Source: Candidatus Obscuribacterales bacterium (lineage in GTDB: Bacteria > Cyanobacteriota > Vampirovibrionia > Obscuribacterales > Obscuribacteraceae). Taken from it: a DNA stretch of 64,000 nucleotides. This document shows, one piece after another, positions 36,598 through 45,220 of the stretch; position 1 is the stretch's first letter, and every line of letters begins with the position of its first letter. The position numbers were made by a program, and so were the translations under genes. The notes under the pieces are model-generated. The model ran no database searches. It was given only the letters and a program-made list of their open reading frames with translations, and had not been told where the DNA came from. The DNA lies in NCBI GenBank assembly GCA_020634035.1, contig JACKCM010000002.1:1-64000 (forward strand), in the 5' to 3' direction.

Positions 36598-37548
36598 ATG
36601 GAAGCTAACAAAAAGGATTCATTCGATCCCAAAGCAATAAAGCCCTTCAAGCCCATAAGGGCTCTGGTTCTGCCTGGTGGAGGCGGACGCGGTGCCTATC
36701 AGGTCGGGGTGGTCAAAGCCCTGCTCGAAAGCGGTCTCACCTTCGACTATGCCTTCGGTACCAGTATAGGCGGGATCAACGCCGCACTTCTTGCCCAGGA
36801 CTCTCTGCCTCGCTTAGAACAGCTCTGGGGTATGATCACCGGTCGGGATGTATTCTGTCTGCCCAGCGCCCATCAAATCGGTCGTCTGGTGCTGGGGCAC
36901 AAGCTGGGTCTGCTCGATAATCATCCTCTGGAGCTTTTGCTGCGTCGCGAGATAGATCTGCAGCGCATTAAATCGAGCAGCATGAAAGTAGGCTGGTGCA
37001 CCACCGACTTATGCAGCCTCGAGACAAAGTTGATAACCATAGACGAGGTCTCGACCACCAGCGAACTTATCGATGTTCTGATGGCGACTTCGGCTATACC
37101 GATGGCTTTTCCTCCCCGGCATATCCTGGGCAAAGGGCTCTGGGTGGACGGTGGTCTGGTGCGTAACACACCGATGGAGACTGCCATTCATTTAGGTGCC
37201 GACGAAATCTATATGGTTCTGCTCCATCCCGAGAAGATAAGCGTCTGTCCTGTGAACATGTTCGAAGTTCTTGTGCGCTGTCTCGACATAGTGCTCGATG
37301 CCTCGGCTCGCAAAGAGATTCAGAACGCCGAGCTATACAACCGTCTGCTCGCCGCCGGTTCCGAAGAGTCTAGAGGGCGCAAGAACGTCACCATTCGGGT
37401 TTTTCAGCCCAAGACCCCGGTGAATACCACTTTGCTGGAGATTCATCCGGAGCGCTCGCGCAAACTTATTCGCCAGGGCTATGAAGAGGCCATGGATCAG
37501 CTCGACGGCTATCAAAAAGAAGAAGATCGGGTTATCCAGTTCTCTTAG
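36598..37548 (+). CDS. Patatin-like phospholipase
   Basis: 316 residues. It shows the patatin core in order: oxyanion loop VLPGGGGRGAYQVGVVKALL (about 23-42), nucleophile-elbow serine in YAFGTSIGGINAA (GxSxG), and catalytic Asp in WVDGGLVRNTPM near residue 183. A GGATE-like activity as lipid acyl hydrolase is expected of the family; cytoplasmic or membrane-peripheral, as no signal peptide is visible. The last 80 residues are helical. GGAAG site 6 bases upstream of the ATG. No close operon partners: the channel gene lies 151 bp upstream and the flavin reductase gene is convergent. Confidence 0.93.
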   Translation: MEANKKDSFDPKAIKPFKPIRALVLPGGGGRGAYQVGVVKALLESGLTFDYAFGTSIGGINAALLAQDSLPRLEQLWGMITGRDVFCLPSAHQIGRLVLGHKLGLLDNHPLELLLRREIDLQRIKSSSMKVGWCTTDLCSLETKLITIDEVSTTSELIDVLMATSAIPMAFPPRHILGKGLWVDGGLVRNTPMETAIHLGADEIYMVLLHPEKISVCPVNMFEVLVRCLDIVLDASARKEIQNAELYNRLLAAGSEESRGRKNVTIRVFQPKTPVNTTLLEIHPERSRKLIRQGYEEAMDQLDGYQKEEDRVIQFS

Positions 37549-37553
37549 AGCGA

Positions 37554-38060
37554 TCAGTACTGAAAGCCGTTTTTTCTGGAATGGGTCATGGGCTCTGCGC
37601 CCTCGTTCAGAAGGCGACCATCTTTAATTTCGCCTATGACGATGTCGTGGTCACCGCCTTCCACCACCTCTTTGACGGTGCATTTGAGGTAGCTGACAGC
37701 CTTTTTGAATGCCGGCGGTCCATCCATATCGTCCAGCAGCTCATGCCCTTCAAAACGGTCCATGCCCTCGGTATGGGGCTTGGCAAAGCTCTTGAAGATA
37801 TCCATGTTGTCTTTGGAAAGTACATTGACGCCGAACTCAGCGCCTTTTTTGAGGCTTTTATAAATCGCCCGTTCACGATTGACTGCCACAGTTAAAAGAG
37901 GTGGGTTGAAGGATGCTTGAATTACCCAGGTGGCAAGCATGCCGTCATTGCCGCCGGTCTCGTCGGAATGGGCTACGGTGACGATATGGACACCGCTGGC
38001 GACACGGCCCAGCGCCGGTCCGACTGTCTCTTTAATCTTCTCATCCACTTGTGTTGTCAT
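37554..38060 (-). CDS. Flavin reductase-like (FMN-binding split barrel) protein
   Basis: 168 residues, the family's usual size. It has LGRVASGVHIVTVAHS, GMLATWVIQASFNPPLLTVAV and RAIYKSLKKGAEFGVNVLS, the order of the flavin reductase-like domain that uses NAD(P)H to reduce FMN or FAD. The GHELLDD and late GGDHDIVIGEIKDG match the dimer-barrel C-terminus. Substrate is unknown. It ends 6 bp from the stop of the convergent patatin gene, and lies 62 bp downstream of yvcK on the same strand. Confidence 0.88.
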   Translation of the reverse strand: MTTQVDEKIKETVGPALGRVASGVHIVTVAHSDETGGNDGMLATWVIQASFNPPLLTVAVNRERAIYKSLKKGAEFGVNVLSKDNMDIFKSFAKPHTEGMDRFEGHELLDDMDGPPAFKKAVSYLKCTVKEVVEGGDHDIVIGEIKDGRLLNEGAEPMTHSRKNGFQY

Positions 38061-38121
38061 TTACTTCCGCCTCTTTCCTGGATTATGAAGGTCCATTATA
38101 GTCGGCGTAAATTCAATGCGG

Positions 38122-39543
38122 CTAAGTCGAAATGGTTGATTTAGATTCTAGTTCGTTCGAGTTGAGCTCGGCGTCATCGCCCAGTTCGATGGAGAACGGG
38201 CTGCCGTCTACTTTGTTGACCGGTTTGCGGCGTTTTGTCCGGAAGAACCAGAGCATGATTATTTTAGAGAGCATCTGGGGGTCATGATGGCCGGCTGATT
38301 GCGGACTGACCAGCCCTCGTTTTACCGGGATCAGACCGAAAGAGCGGATCTTGTCCTGGTCGAAGGGTACAGGTCGTGCCGGAGTCCCTGGCGGAATCAC
38401 CGGGATCTGGTCGTTAACAAGAACAGCGTCTATCAGCTTGTAGCCTTTGTCCATGGGGGTGCCGGAATGGGCCAGGAGGGCTTCACAGTGGTCTCCCACG
38501 GTATAGTCCTCGGTTTCGCCTTTCTGGGTCATGACATTGCAGACATAGAGCTTTTTCGCTTTCGATTTGCGAATCGCGTCGGCGATGCCTTTGATAAGCA
38601 GGTTAGGAATGATCGATGTATAGAGGCTGCCCGGGCCAAGTATGATCAGCTCGGCGTCTAAAATGGCTTCTATGGCTTCCGGAGTGGCTTTCAGATCTTC
38701 CGGTTCACAGATAAGACGTTTGATTCTGCCCCCGGCTTCGGTTATATGTGATTCTCCGGCAACTATCGAGCCGTCTTCCATCTCGGCTGAGAGTTGAATC
38801 GCTTTCAAGGTGGCTGGTAGGACAGTTCCTTTAATATTGAGCACTTTTCCGGCTACACGCACCGCTTCCATGAAATTGCCGTCGGTCATAGAGTAAATGG
38901 CAGTCAAAAAGAGGTTGCCGAAATTATGTCCTTCCAGTCCCTGACCCGATTCGAACCGGTATTGAAAGAGATCGGTGACCACCTTTTCTTCGTCGGCAAG
39001 CGCGGTGATACAGTTGCGTATGTCGCCCGGGGGCAGAACTCCCAGTTCTGCTCTAAGTCGACCGGAGCTGCCGCCGTCGTCGCCAACGGTGACTATGGCA
39101 GTGATATTGGTGGTGTAGTTCTTCAGTCCGCGCAACATTGTTGATAGACCGGTGCCACCACCGATGACTGCAATTTTCGGACCCGAATCGAGATGTCTTC
39201 TTTTATACAGCGCTTCCGGAATTGACTCGCGGTCATCGGGAATGTAGGCGCCGAGAATAGATAAGATTGCCCGGATTACGGCGAAGCAGACTATTAAGCC
39301 ACCGATGGTAATGGCCATGATGCCGCTTATTCTATGAGGCAGGACTTCGGCTGCATGTTCCATCAAATCTCTCAAGAACGAGCCGGTAACTGTGATTGGG
39401 TGATAACCGAGCAGCAAAAGAGTGCCGACCACAATCACCACAATCCCGAAAAAGATAATCACGATCCAGCGCTTCAAACCCGGTAGAAGCATGGTGCGGA
39501 ATTTTCTCAGCAGTTCCTTGCTCATCGGCTTTTCTGCTCTCAT
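38122..39543 (-). CDS. yvcK: YvcK/GlmR-family protein with two membrane segments
   Basis: 473 residues. Unlike soluble YvcK of Bacillus (about 320 residues), it has an N-terminal region with two membrane helices (about 22-45 and 72-95). The soluble YvcK/CofD-like domain begins KIAVIGGGTGLSTMLRGLKN and includes TVGDDGGSSGRLRAELG and LPPGDIRNCITALAD, the UDP-sugar-binding loops of this family. YvcK proteins regulate carbon flow to peptidoglycan precursors through GlmS and respond to UDP-GlcNAc; kinases phosphorylate it in Firmicutes and mycobacteria, which is family knowledge. The ATG overlaps the stop of the RapZ-like gene by 4 bp, so the two are coupled. C-terminal tail 60 residues, Ser-rich. 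Confidence 0.93.
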   Translation of the reverse strand: MRAEKPMSKELLRKFRTMLLPGLKRWIVIIFFGIVVIVVGTLLLLGYHPITVTGSFLRDLMEHAAEVLPHRISGIMAITIGGLIVCFAVIRAILSILGAYIPDDRESIPEALYKRRHLDSGPKIAVIGGGTGLSTMLRGLKNYTTNITAIVTVGDDGGSSGRLRAELGVLPPGDIRNCITALADEEKVVTDLFQYRFESGQGLEGHNFGNLFLTAIYSMTDGNFMEAVRVAGKVLNIKGTVLPATLKAIQLSAEMEDGSIVAGESHITEAGGRIKRLICEPEDLKATPEAIEAILDAELIILGPGSLYTSIIPNLLIKGIADAIRKSKAKKLYVCNVMTQKGETEDYTVGDHCEALLAHSGTPMDKGYKLIDAVLVNDQIPVIPPGTPARPVPFDQDKIRSFGLIPVKRGLVSPQSAGHHDPQMLSKIIMLWFFRTKRRKPVNKVDGSPFSIELGDDAELNSNELESKSTIST

Positions 39544-39974
39544 GAAGATATGGGCTCGCTGATTTCGAGATTAGCCAGCTCCCGGTGCTCTTTTTCGATG
39601 TGATAGTCCGGATAGGTGTTGGAGAGATTCTCGGCCAGTTCCTGAACCATGGCGGTGGAGCGATGCTGACCGCCGGTGCATCCCAGCGCGATTACAAAGG
39701 TGTCGGCTTTGACGTTGAGCATGGCAGGCAGCACACCGGCCAGCAACTTTTCTAGATTGCCCAGGGCTTCTCTTGCCAGGTTCTGGGTGACGACATACTC
39801 TCTGACCGGCTGATCCAGGCCGGTCAGCGGGCGAAGGTGCTCTTCCCAGTAAGGGTTCTTCAGGAAACGGACATCGAGAACCAGATTGGCCTGGGGCGGC
39901 GGACCGTTCTTATAGCCGAAGGAGATTAGCTTGACGGTCAGGGCGCGGGTTTCATTTTCTTTCGAGTTAGCCAT
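39540..39974 (-). CDS. Stand-alone RapZ/YvcJ C-terminal domain
   Basis: 144 residues. It matches the RapZ C-terminal half: VKLISFGYKNGPPPQANLVL, DVRFLKNPYWEEHLRPLTGL, REYVVTQN and FVIALGCTGGQHRSTAMVQE. The usual N-terminal P-loop nucleotide-binding domain (about 150 residues) is absent and no trace of it is seen upstream of the ATG. In E. coli this C-terminal domain binds the GlmZ sRNA and GlcN6P, which is established knowledge. The neighbour is yvcK, its partner in other genomes (yvcJ-yvcK-yvcL), here as yvcJ-C then yvcK with a 4-bp overlap. This suggests the GlmS-regulating function persists without the ATPase part. Confidence 0.9.
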   Translation of the reverse strand: MANSKENETRALTVKLISFGYKNGPPPQANLVLDVRFLKNPYWEEHLRPLTGLDQPVREYVVTQNLAREALGNLEKLLAGVLPAMLNVKADTFVIALGCTGGQHRSTAMVQELAENLSNTYPDYHIEKEHRELANLEISEPISS

Positions 39975-40013
39975 GGAGATTCTTGTCTGTCATTCCGTAT
40001 CTGGGTGCTAAAT

Positions 40014-40610
40014 CTAATTGCTTACTTCTACCGATGAGCGTGAACGCACTTTAAGGGTGCCGCCCTCAGCCAGATATTTTTGCTCCAGCTCTTCGAGATC
40101 GCCTTGCATGAGACCGTTTTTGGTCATCTCGAGATCTCTCTGGATAGCAGAAGCTGCCTTGTCTACGAAAAGATCGCCGTTAAGGTGGTCCATCTCGTGT
40201 TGAATTGCCCTGCAAAGAAGATTGTCTTCACATTCCAGGCGCATCTCTTTGCCTTCCAGATTCTGGAATTTGACTACTATTTTGCTGGCTCGTTTCACTT
40301 CGAAGAAGACTCCCGGGAAACTGAGACAGCCTTCCTGACCGACCATCTCTCCTTCTGCTTCGACTATCTCGGGGTTTATGAAGACAATCGGGCGAGCGGG
40401 ATCTTCGTCGGTGCCGGCGTGGACATCAATGACCATCATTCGCTTGGAGACCCCGACCTGGGGGGCGGCAAGACCGACACCGTCTTCCACGTACATTGTA
40501 TCGAGCATATCCTGGGCTAACTTTCTTACCGAGCGATCAAAGGTGGTAATTTTCTTGGCCTTCTTTTTGAGGACCGGATCGGGAAAGAATCTGAGCTTAA
40601 GCTTTGCCAT
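40014..40610 (-). CDS. def: Peptide deformylase
   Basis: 198 residues from the ATG at 40610. A strong AGGAGG is 12 bases upstream, and the longer frame (to 40688) would add an Arg-rich tail that looks like untranslated sequence. It removes the formyl group from nascent proteins. Motif 1 DGVGLAAPQVGVSKRM, motif 2 GQEGCLSFPGVFFEV (Cys ligand), motif 3 CRAIQHEMDHLNGDLFVDKA (HExxH) are all intact, giving a metal-binding Cys-His-His set. The C-terminal 40 residues are longer than in E. coli and Glu/Leu-rich. It begins 264 bp from the divergent secreted-protein gene. Confidence 0.97.
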   Translation of the reverse strand: MAKLKLRFFPDPVLKKKAKKITTFDRSVRKLAQDMLDTMYVEDGVGLAAPQVGVSKRMMVIDVHAGTDEDPARPIVFINPEIVEAEGEMVGQEGCLSFPGVFFEVKRASKIVVKFQNLEGKEMRLECEDNLLCRAIQHEMDHLNGDLFVDKAASAIQRDLEMTKNGLMQGDLEELEQKYLAEGGTLKVRSRSSVEVSN

Positions 40611-40874
40611 TACTCGAAGTCGCCTCCTTTTCGGGCTCTGTAGCCCCTTTCTGGGCCGATAATACCATACCCTTGCCAAGAGTCTCAACTCTAAAGGGCT
40701 CAGAGGCTGTATCTTAACAAGATCGGCCTCTATTTAGATCAGTGATGGATCGGGCTGTATATCTTTCGTATAGTTTTCATGTTAGACCTTGTTCTCACCT
40801 GAAAGCAGCTTCAGGTCAGAAGAACCGCTACAATGTAGTTTATTCTTCAGAGCGCTCGGGGAACCGTAAAAAAC

Positions 40875-41918
40875 ATGCCGGAGTCGAAGTTATTGCAATC
40901 TAAGTTCCTGGTTGGAAGCACCGCCTTTCTTGCGATTTTGCTTTGCGGCACACCTGCATACAGCCAGGACTGGGGCTATGATTCTGATACCGGAAATAGT
41001 GTCGAAGAACTCAAAGCTGCGCCCCAGGCTCTTTCTGCTCCACCGGCGAAGTCGCTTCATCACAAAGGTAAAGAGAAAGAGAATCCGAAGCAGAAAGCCG
41101 TTTTTGATAAGGCTGTCAGCAAGTCCTCTGCCCAGTATGCCTGGCTCCAGCTATTTGGACTGGTTGCGCCCTTAGCAGGCTCCGATCCTTCCGATCCTTC
41201 CGCTTTGCCAAGCGGACCGGACTATTCTTCATCTATGAGTGCCGAGCAAAAGAAGCGATTCTCGGCCTTCTTACACAAAAAATGTTCTGAGCCCGGCGAC
41301 AACTCTTATAAGTCCATCGTCACTTACTGGCCCGAGCTGGAGAAGGCGTTTTCGGTGGAGGATCATAAAGGCAATTACCGTCTTTTGTTTCGTTCATTGC
41401 TTCGTATGCGGGCTGAATCGACCGGTGTACCTGCTGAGGAGCGCGGTATCTTGTTAGAGGCTCTGGGACCGGAGCGCATTGCCATCAAAGGAGAGCCCAG
41501 TCTTTCGGAAGACGCTATCAAGGCTTATTCGGATATGGCCTGTTTTCTTTATGAACAGAATCATCCCGGCAAGACCATCGATGCCGACGACAACAGAAAG
41601 TTATTTGATCTGGTGATTCGAGACAAATTCAAGAATGCACCGGCTTTTGCAGACAGGCTTGCGATGAGTTTCTTCCCGATAAACTGGGCGAAATTTCGCA
41701 TTCTTTATACCGATGCTTCCGAAGAGGAGAGACAGGTGCTGGTCAAGAAGCTTGGCAGTGCAGAAAAGAACGAGGGTGCGACCGTATCCAATGCCCTTCT
41801 AGAAAAGGTGCTATCTCTTCCACCCTGGAAAGAGGTGGTGGTCAAAGCAAACAAATTGACCCGACCGGTAGGGCAAAAGGCCGAAGTTAGAGCGCTTAAG
41901 CTCGGTGAGACGCAGTGA
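40875..41918 (+). CDS. Secreted protein of unknown function
   Basis: 347 residues. N-terminal Sec signal at about residues 10-31 (FLVGSTAFLAILLCGTPAYS, cleavage near AYS-QD). The mature part is Ala/Pro/Lys-rich to residue 130 (several DPSDPS units), then helical with many Leu/Lys/Glu residues. No family recognised; no TPR or catalytic motif is evident. Followed 28 bp later on the same strand by a DUF2059-type secreted protein, so the pair is likely one operon. Upstream at 40798-40815 is a perfect 6-bp hairpin (CCTGAA/TTCAGG). Confidence 0.65.
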   Translation: MPESKLLQSKFLVGSTAFLAILLCGTPAYSQDWGYDSDTGNSVEELKAAPQALSAPPAKSLHHKGKEKENPKQKAVFDKAVSKSSAQYAWLQLFGLVAPLAGSDPSDPSALPSGPDYSSSMSAEQKKRFSAFLHKKCSEPGDNSYKSIVTYWPELEKAFSVEDHKGNYRLLFRSLLRMRAESTGVPAEERGILLEALGPERIAIKGEPSLSEDAIKAYSDMACFLYEQNHPGKTIDADDNRKLFDLVIRDKFKNAPAFADRLAMSFFPINWAKFRILYTDASEEERQVLVKKLGSAEKNEGATVSNALLEKVLSLPPWKEVVVKANKLTRPVGQKAEVRALKLGETQ

Positions 41919-41946
41919 AAATATATTGGTAAGAAGGAAATAGACA

Positions 41947-42612
41947 ATGCTGTTCGATAATCTGAAAGTTCTAAAAGCCAGTATGGCACCGGTGTTTTCT
42001 ATCATGGTCTTTAGTGGCATTCTGGCTCAACCGGCTTTTTCTCTGGAAGACAAAAGTGGTGCCGAGCCCGCTTCTCCGGTGGAGAAACAGGTGATCGAGC
42101 CTGAGAAGAAGAAAGCTATTGAAGAGTTGCTCGAAGTTACCGAGCTCAGTCAGCGCCTGCCGCTTTTGATCGATGCCTTCAAATCTAACGCACGCAGAAC
42201 CTTTGCCCTGGCGATTATTCCTTCGATTAAAAATGCTCCCCATAACAAAGACAAGCCGCGCACCGAGCTTAAGAAAATGGTGGACGATAAGGCTTCTGCT
42301 ATGACCGATCGTTATCTAGAACTTTTCAAAGAGCAGGTTGATCTGGAGAACTTGATCAAAGAGGTGGCTCTTCAAGTATATGCCAAGCACTTTACCACCA
42401 GTGAGATCCAGGAAATTACCGCTTTCTACAAGACTCCCACAGGCACCAAAGCCCGCACCGTGATGCCTGAAGTTGCAAGAGAGTCTATGGTTCTTACCCA
42501 GAAAATGATTCGTCCCAAGGTCAAGTCCATCGTCAATACCGTCCTGACCGAGTCTAAAGAAGGCGATAGTCAGGAGCAGGAAGAAGTTAAAAAAGAGACC
42601 GAGAAGAATTAG
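41947..42612 (+). CDS. DUF2059-domain secreted protein
   Basis: 221 residues. Signal peptide at about residues 12-34 (VFSIMVFSGILAQPAFS, cleavage before LED). The mature helical part fits DUF2059: LLEVTELSQRLPLLIDAFKS, followed by the ITAFYKTPTGTKARTVMPEV core typical of the family (FYxSPxG-like). It is found in the periplasm of many bacteria, function unknown. AAGGAA ribosome site 7 bases before the ATG. It lies in tandem with the preceding secreted-protein gene. The C-terminal tail is Glu/Lys-rich (SQEQEEVKKETEKN). Confidence 0.85.
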   Translation: MLFDNLKVLKASMAPVFSIMVFSGILAQPAFSLEDKSGAEPASPVEKQVIEPEKKKAIEELLEVTELSQRLPLLIDAFKSNARRTFALAIIPSIKNAPHNKDKPRTELKKMVDDKASAMTDRYLELFKEQVDLENLIKEVALQVYAKHFTTSEIQEITAFYKTPTGTKARTVMPEVARESMVLTQKMIRPKVKSIVNTVLTESKEGDSQEQEEVKKETEKN

Positions 42613-42618
42613 TAGTGA

Positions 42619-43572
42619 TCAGAAAAACTTCAGCGAATCGACCTGGTCGATGATGAGCTGGACTGTGTAAGGAATCCATCCGTAGATGACACCGACACTG
42701 GTGAGTATCCAGAGCAGGATGCTTATCTGAATCGGTCGGTCTTTGAGGAGCACATCCTCGGGCGCGCCGGTGACGTTGCGGGTTGTAGAGAGTAGCTGGT
42801 AGCGGAAAATGCCGTACATTACAAAGGGAACGGTGATCATCATCCACTGGCTGGAGGGTGAGTTGAAGCTGTAGATGGCATAAGAGGTGATCAAAGATGG
42901 GACCACCACCGCCTCCATACGGCTGATTAACTCGAGGGAATACTTATCGAAAACGGCTCGGTGTTGACCGGCTTTCTGTCCAAGCACTTTGAGTTCCTGT
43001 CTGCGTTTCTCCACAGCCAGAAACAACGCACCGAGAGTGGTGCAGAGCAGAAACCAGGCCGAAAGTGCGACGTGACCGGCGGCACCGCCGGCGACTGCTC
43101 TGAGAACGAAGCCTGTGGCGATGCTGAAAACATCGAGGATGGGCTGTTTTTTCAACCAGCCGTTGTAAGCGACTTGCAACAACAGATAGAGCAATAGGGT
43201 GAGTCCGACTGTCGGTCGTACAAGAAAGCCGCCGACCAGACCGATTATCAGTGCCGAGATGCCGATGATTTTAGCTGTGCCGACACTGACTCTGCCCGAG
43301 GCTATAGGTCTCAATCTCTTGGCCGGATGCTTGGCGTCTGCCTCTCGGTCTTTTATGTCGTTGGCCACATACACCGAACCTGATACCAGGCAAAGGCAGG
43401 CTGTGCAGGCGCTGACTGCTGTAAAAGCTTCCATATCGCTGAATCGATGCGAGAAAAGCAGAGGCGCGAAGGCGATGAAGTTCTTCGTCCATTGGCGTGG
43501 GCGCAATACCGCCAGCGGATAAAGCGGATTCATGGATTTCTTGTTTTTATCTTCTTGGGATTCAGTTACCAT
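42619..43572 (-). CDS. UbiA-family prenyltransferase, decaprenyl-phosphate phosphoribosyltransferase-like
   Basis: 317 residues from the ATG at 43572, which has AAGAG 5 bases upstream; a GTG two codons earlier is possible. Eight or nine membrane helices. The aspartate-rich signature NDIKDREADAKHPAKRLRPI is intact and the second one lies in YNGWLKKQPILDVFSIATGF. The N-terminal LRPRQWTKNFIAFAPLLFS and the ADAKHPAKRLRPIASG motif are typical of 5-phospho-alpha-D-ribosyl-1-diphosphate:decaprenyl-phosphate phosphoribosyltransferase relatives (UbiA, Rv3806c type). In mycobacteria that enzyme supplies arabinose for the cell wall. Here the acceptor is unknown. It is 9 bp after the cobU stop on the same strand. 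Confidence 0.85.
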   Translation of the reverse strand: MVTESQEDKNKKSMNPLYPLAVLRPRQWTKNFIAFAPLLFSHRFSDMEAFTAVSACTACLCLVSGSVYVANDIKDREADAKHPAKRLRPIASGRVSVGTAKIIGISALIIGLVGGFLVRPTVGLTLLLYLLLQVAYNGWLKKQPILDVFSIATGFVLRAVAGGAAGHVALSAWFLLCTTLGALFLAVEKRRQELKVLGQKAGQHRAVFDKYSLELISRMEAVVVPSLITSYAIYSFNSPSSQWMMITVPFVMYGIFRYQLLSTTRNVTGAPEDVLLKDRPIQISILLWILTSVGVIYGWIPYTVQLIIDQVDSLKFF

Positions 43573-43581
43573 AGTCACTCT

Positions 43582-44235
43582 TTATGATCTTTCTGAAAGG
43601 ATCGCTCTGCCGTTATCTTTGATTTTAAGTTCGATGCCGCTGACACAAAGGTACACTGTATCCGCTTCTCTGCTTACCCTCTGGTTAGCCGTGCCCAGCA
43701 AATCTCTATATTGACGGGCCAGACGGTTCTCTGGCACCACAGACCAGCCGACCTCGTTGGTGACCACTATAAAAGTCACATTTCGCTTGCTGTTGATGCC
43801 GGCAAGCAACAGATCGAGGTTGTATTCGAGCTTTTTCTCTATCTGGCTAAAGTCTATCTCTGTCTGAACGATAGCTTCTATGTCCCTGTCATTATCAAAG
43901 ATCAAGTTCGAGACGTAAACGGACAGGCAGTCGATGATACATACCCTGATCTCGCCTGGCAGTTTTTCAATTTGTTCGTGAATAGATAAGGGCGCTTCTA
44001 TAGTTTGCCAGTTAGCTGGCCTGCGATCTTGATGGCGTTTGATTCTTTCCGCCAGCTCCGCATCTGATTCCAGTCTCGGCATCGTGGCCAGGTAAGCTAC
44101 TTTGCCGCCACCGTCTGTATTCTCCACAAAAGAGCCGGCAAGATTCTCTGCCAGGGAAGACTTTCCGGACCTGGCGCCGCCGGTTACAAGCATGAGATTG
44201 TCAAGACTGGTGGAATGGATTTTGCTGCTTGGCAA
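43582..44235 (-). CDS. cobU: Adenosylcobinamide kinase/adenosylcobinamide-phosphate guanylyltransferase
   Basis: 217 residues. P-loop VTGGARSGKSSLAENLA near residue 17, catalytic RIKRHQDRRPANWQTIEAP, and CLSVYVSNLIF with VVTNEVGWSVVPENRLARQ, all characteristic of CobU. It acts late in cobalamin assembly or salvage. No other cobalamin gene is nearby, so the pathway must be encoded elsewhere or the gene serves salvage. The upstream promoter-like region is described at 44271, but on the other strand. Downstream is the UbiA-family gene. Confidence 0.93.
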   Translation of the reverse strand: MPSSKIHSTSLDNLMLVTGGARSGKSSLAENLAGSFVENTDGGGKVAYLATMPRLESDAELAERIKRHQDRRPANWQTIEAPLSIHEQIEKLPGEIRVCIIDCLSVYVSNLIFDNDRDIEAIVQTEIDFSQIEKKLEYNLDLLLAGINSKRNVTFIVVTNEVGWSVVPENRLARQYRDLLGTANQRVSREADTVYLCVSGIELKIKDNGRAILSERS

Positions 44236-44270
44236 GGGGAGGTTTCCAATTAGTTAATTCTCAGCCTTAA

Positions 44271-44298
44271 TTGTATGTGGTTTCGATCTATATACAAT
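44271..44298 (+). promoter_or_regulatory. Possible promoter upstream of metallopeptidase gene
   Basis: TTGTAT (44271-44276) and TACAAT (44293-44298) are spaced by 16 bases. The two hexamers also form an inverted pair (TTGTAT with ATACAA), so an operator is an alternative. The start codon is 52 bp downstream. Confidence 0.35.
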
Positions 44299-44350
44299 CA
44301 TTATCTGTAACCTCTCGAAACAAAAAATGCTGCTCCAGTCAGGAGACCAA

Positions 44351-45073
44351 ATGAATCAACTGAGAAAAATACTGCGTAACCCAGTAATCGATCACTCTCT
44401 CCAGGACCTGTTCACCCGGTTCGCAAAAGGCTTTGTAAAGCGGGTAAATGGTGATACTTTCGCCCTCGACATCGATTTGAATCTCTTGGAAGTGGACTTC
44501 AATCTTTTTGACCACCGGGCAAAACTGGATCTGAGCAGCGGCAAGATCGCTCTTTCAATTTGCGCCCTTGACAATGTGCCGGAGAAGCTCAGGCGATACA
44601 TGGTCATCCATGAACTTGCTCACTTCGTGGCAGGCGCAGATCATGGCGAGGCTTTCTGGGCCGAGGTTGCCCGGTTTGAACCTAACTTTGTCCATCTCGA
44701 GCGGCAGCTTTCTATCTGTTTTGAACGTAATGTCTCTGAGCAACTATTGAGACGGGGCGAAGTCACTGTGATAGACAAGCACAGGGGCCGTTCTATAAGA
44801 CCTAGAATTCTGGTCGGTCGACCGGGCAGTGTCGTCGGAATAGATGATGAGCTGCTCTTGGCTCGCCATTGCCGAAATCTTGTAAAGGATGCGGAGCTTG
44901 CGCTCTCGACAGAATCTCAATCTGATTTCGTCGAAATTCAAGCAGACGGCTTCGGTTCTTGTTTGATTACCGCTTCTGACAAAATTAAAGCGGACAGGGC
45001 AGCTACGATAGCGACAAGCGATATCGAGGTTAATACTATTAACGGTATTGCCGAACCGGTGCCGGCACTCTAA
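44351..45073 (+). CDS. YgjP/DUF45-type metallopeptidase-like protein
   Basis: 240 residues from the ATG at 44351, which has an AGGAG 7 bases upstream. The zinc-peptidase core is IHELAHFVAGADHGEAFWAE near residue 90, an HExxH with a later His, matching the SprT/WLM/DUF45 group. The N-terminal 80 residues are beta-rich and lack a signal peptide. The C-terminal 100 residues have no recognisable domain. Substrate is unknown; members are often found near repair genes, but nothing here points to that. Next is fabF, 237 bp downstream. Confidence 0.8.
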   Translation: MNQLRKILRNPVIDHSLQDLFTRFAKGFVKRVNGDTFALDIDLNLLEVDFNLFDHRAKLDLSSGKIALSICALDNVPEKLRRYMVIHELAHFVAGADHGEAFWAEVARFEPNFVHLERQLSICFERNVSEQLLRRGEVTVIDKHRGRSIRPRILVGRPGSVVGIDDELLLARHCRNLVKDAELALSTESQSDFVEIQADGFGSCLITASDKIKADRAATIATSDIEVNTINGIAEPVPAL

Positions 45074-45220
45074 AACCGATTCTATATGCGGTTGTAGGTA
45101 TGCAGTGCGGCCTCAAGCTAAATTATTATCAGGAAAGTTCCGGCGAGCGCTGTATATTGGCTTTATCCAGGTAGAATGAGGCCGGTATTTCTCAGGAGAC
45201 GGATTTTTTCGGTGCGGATC

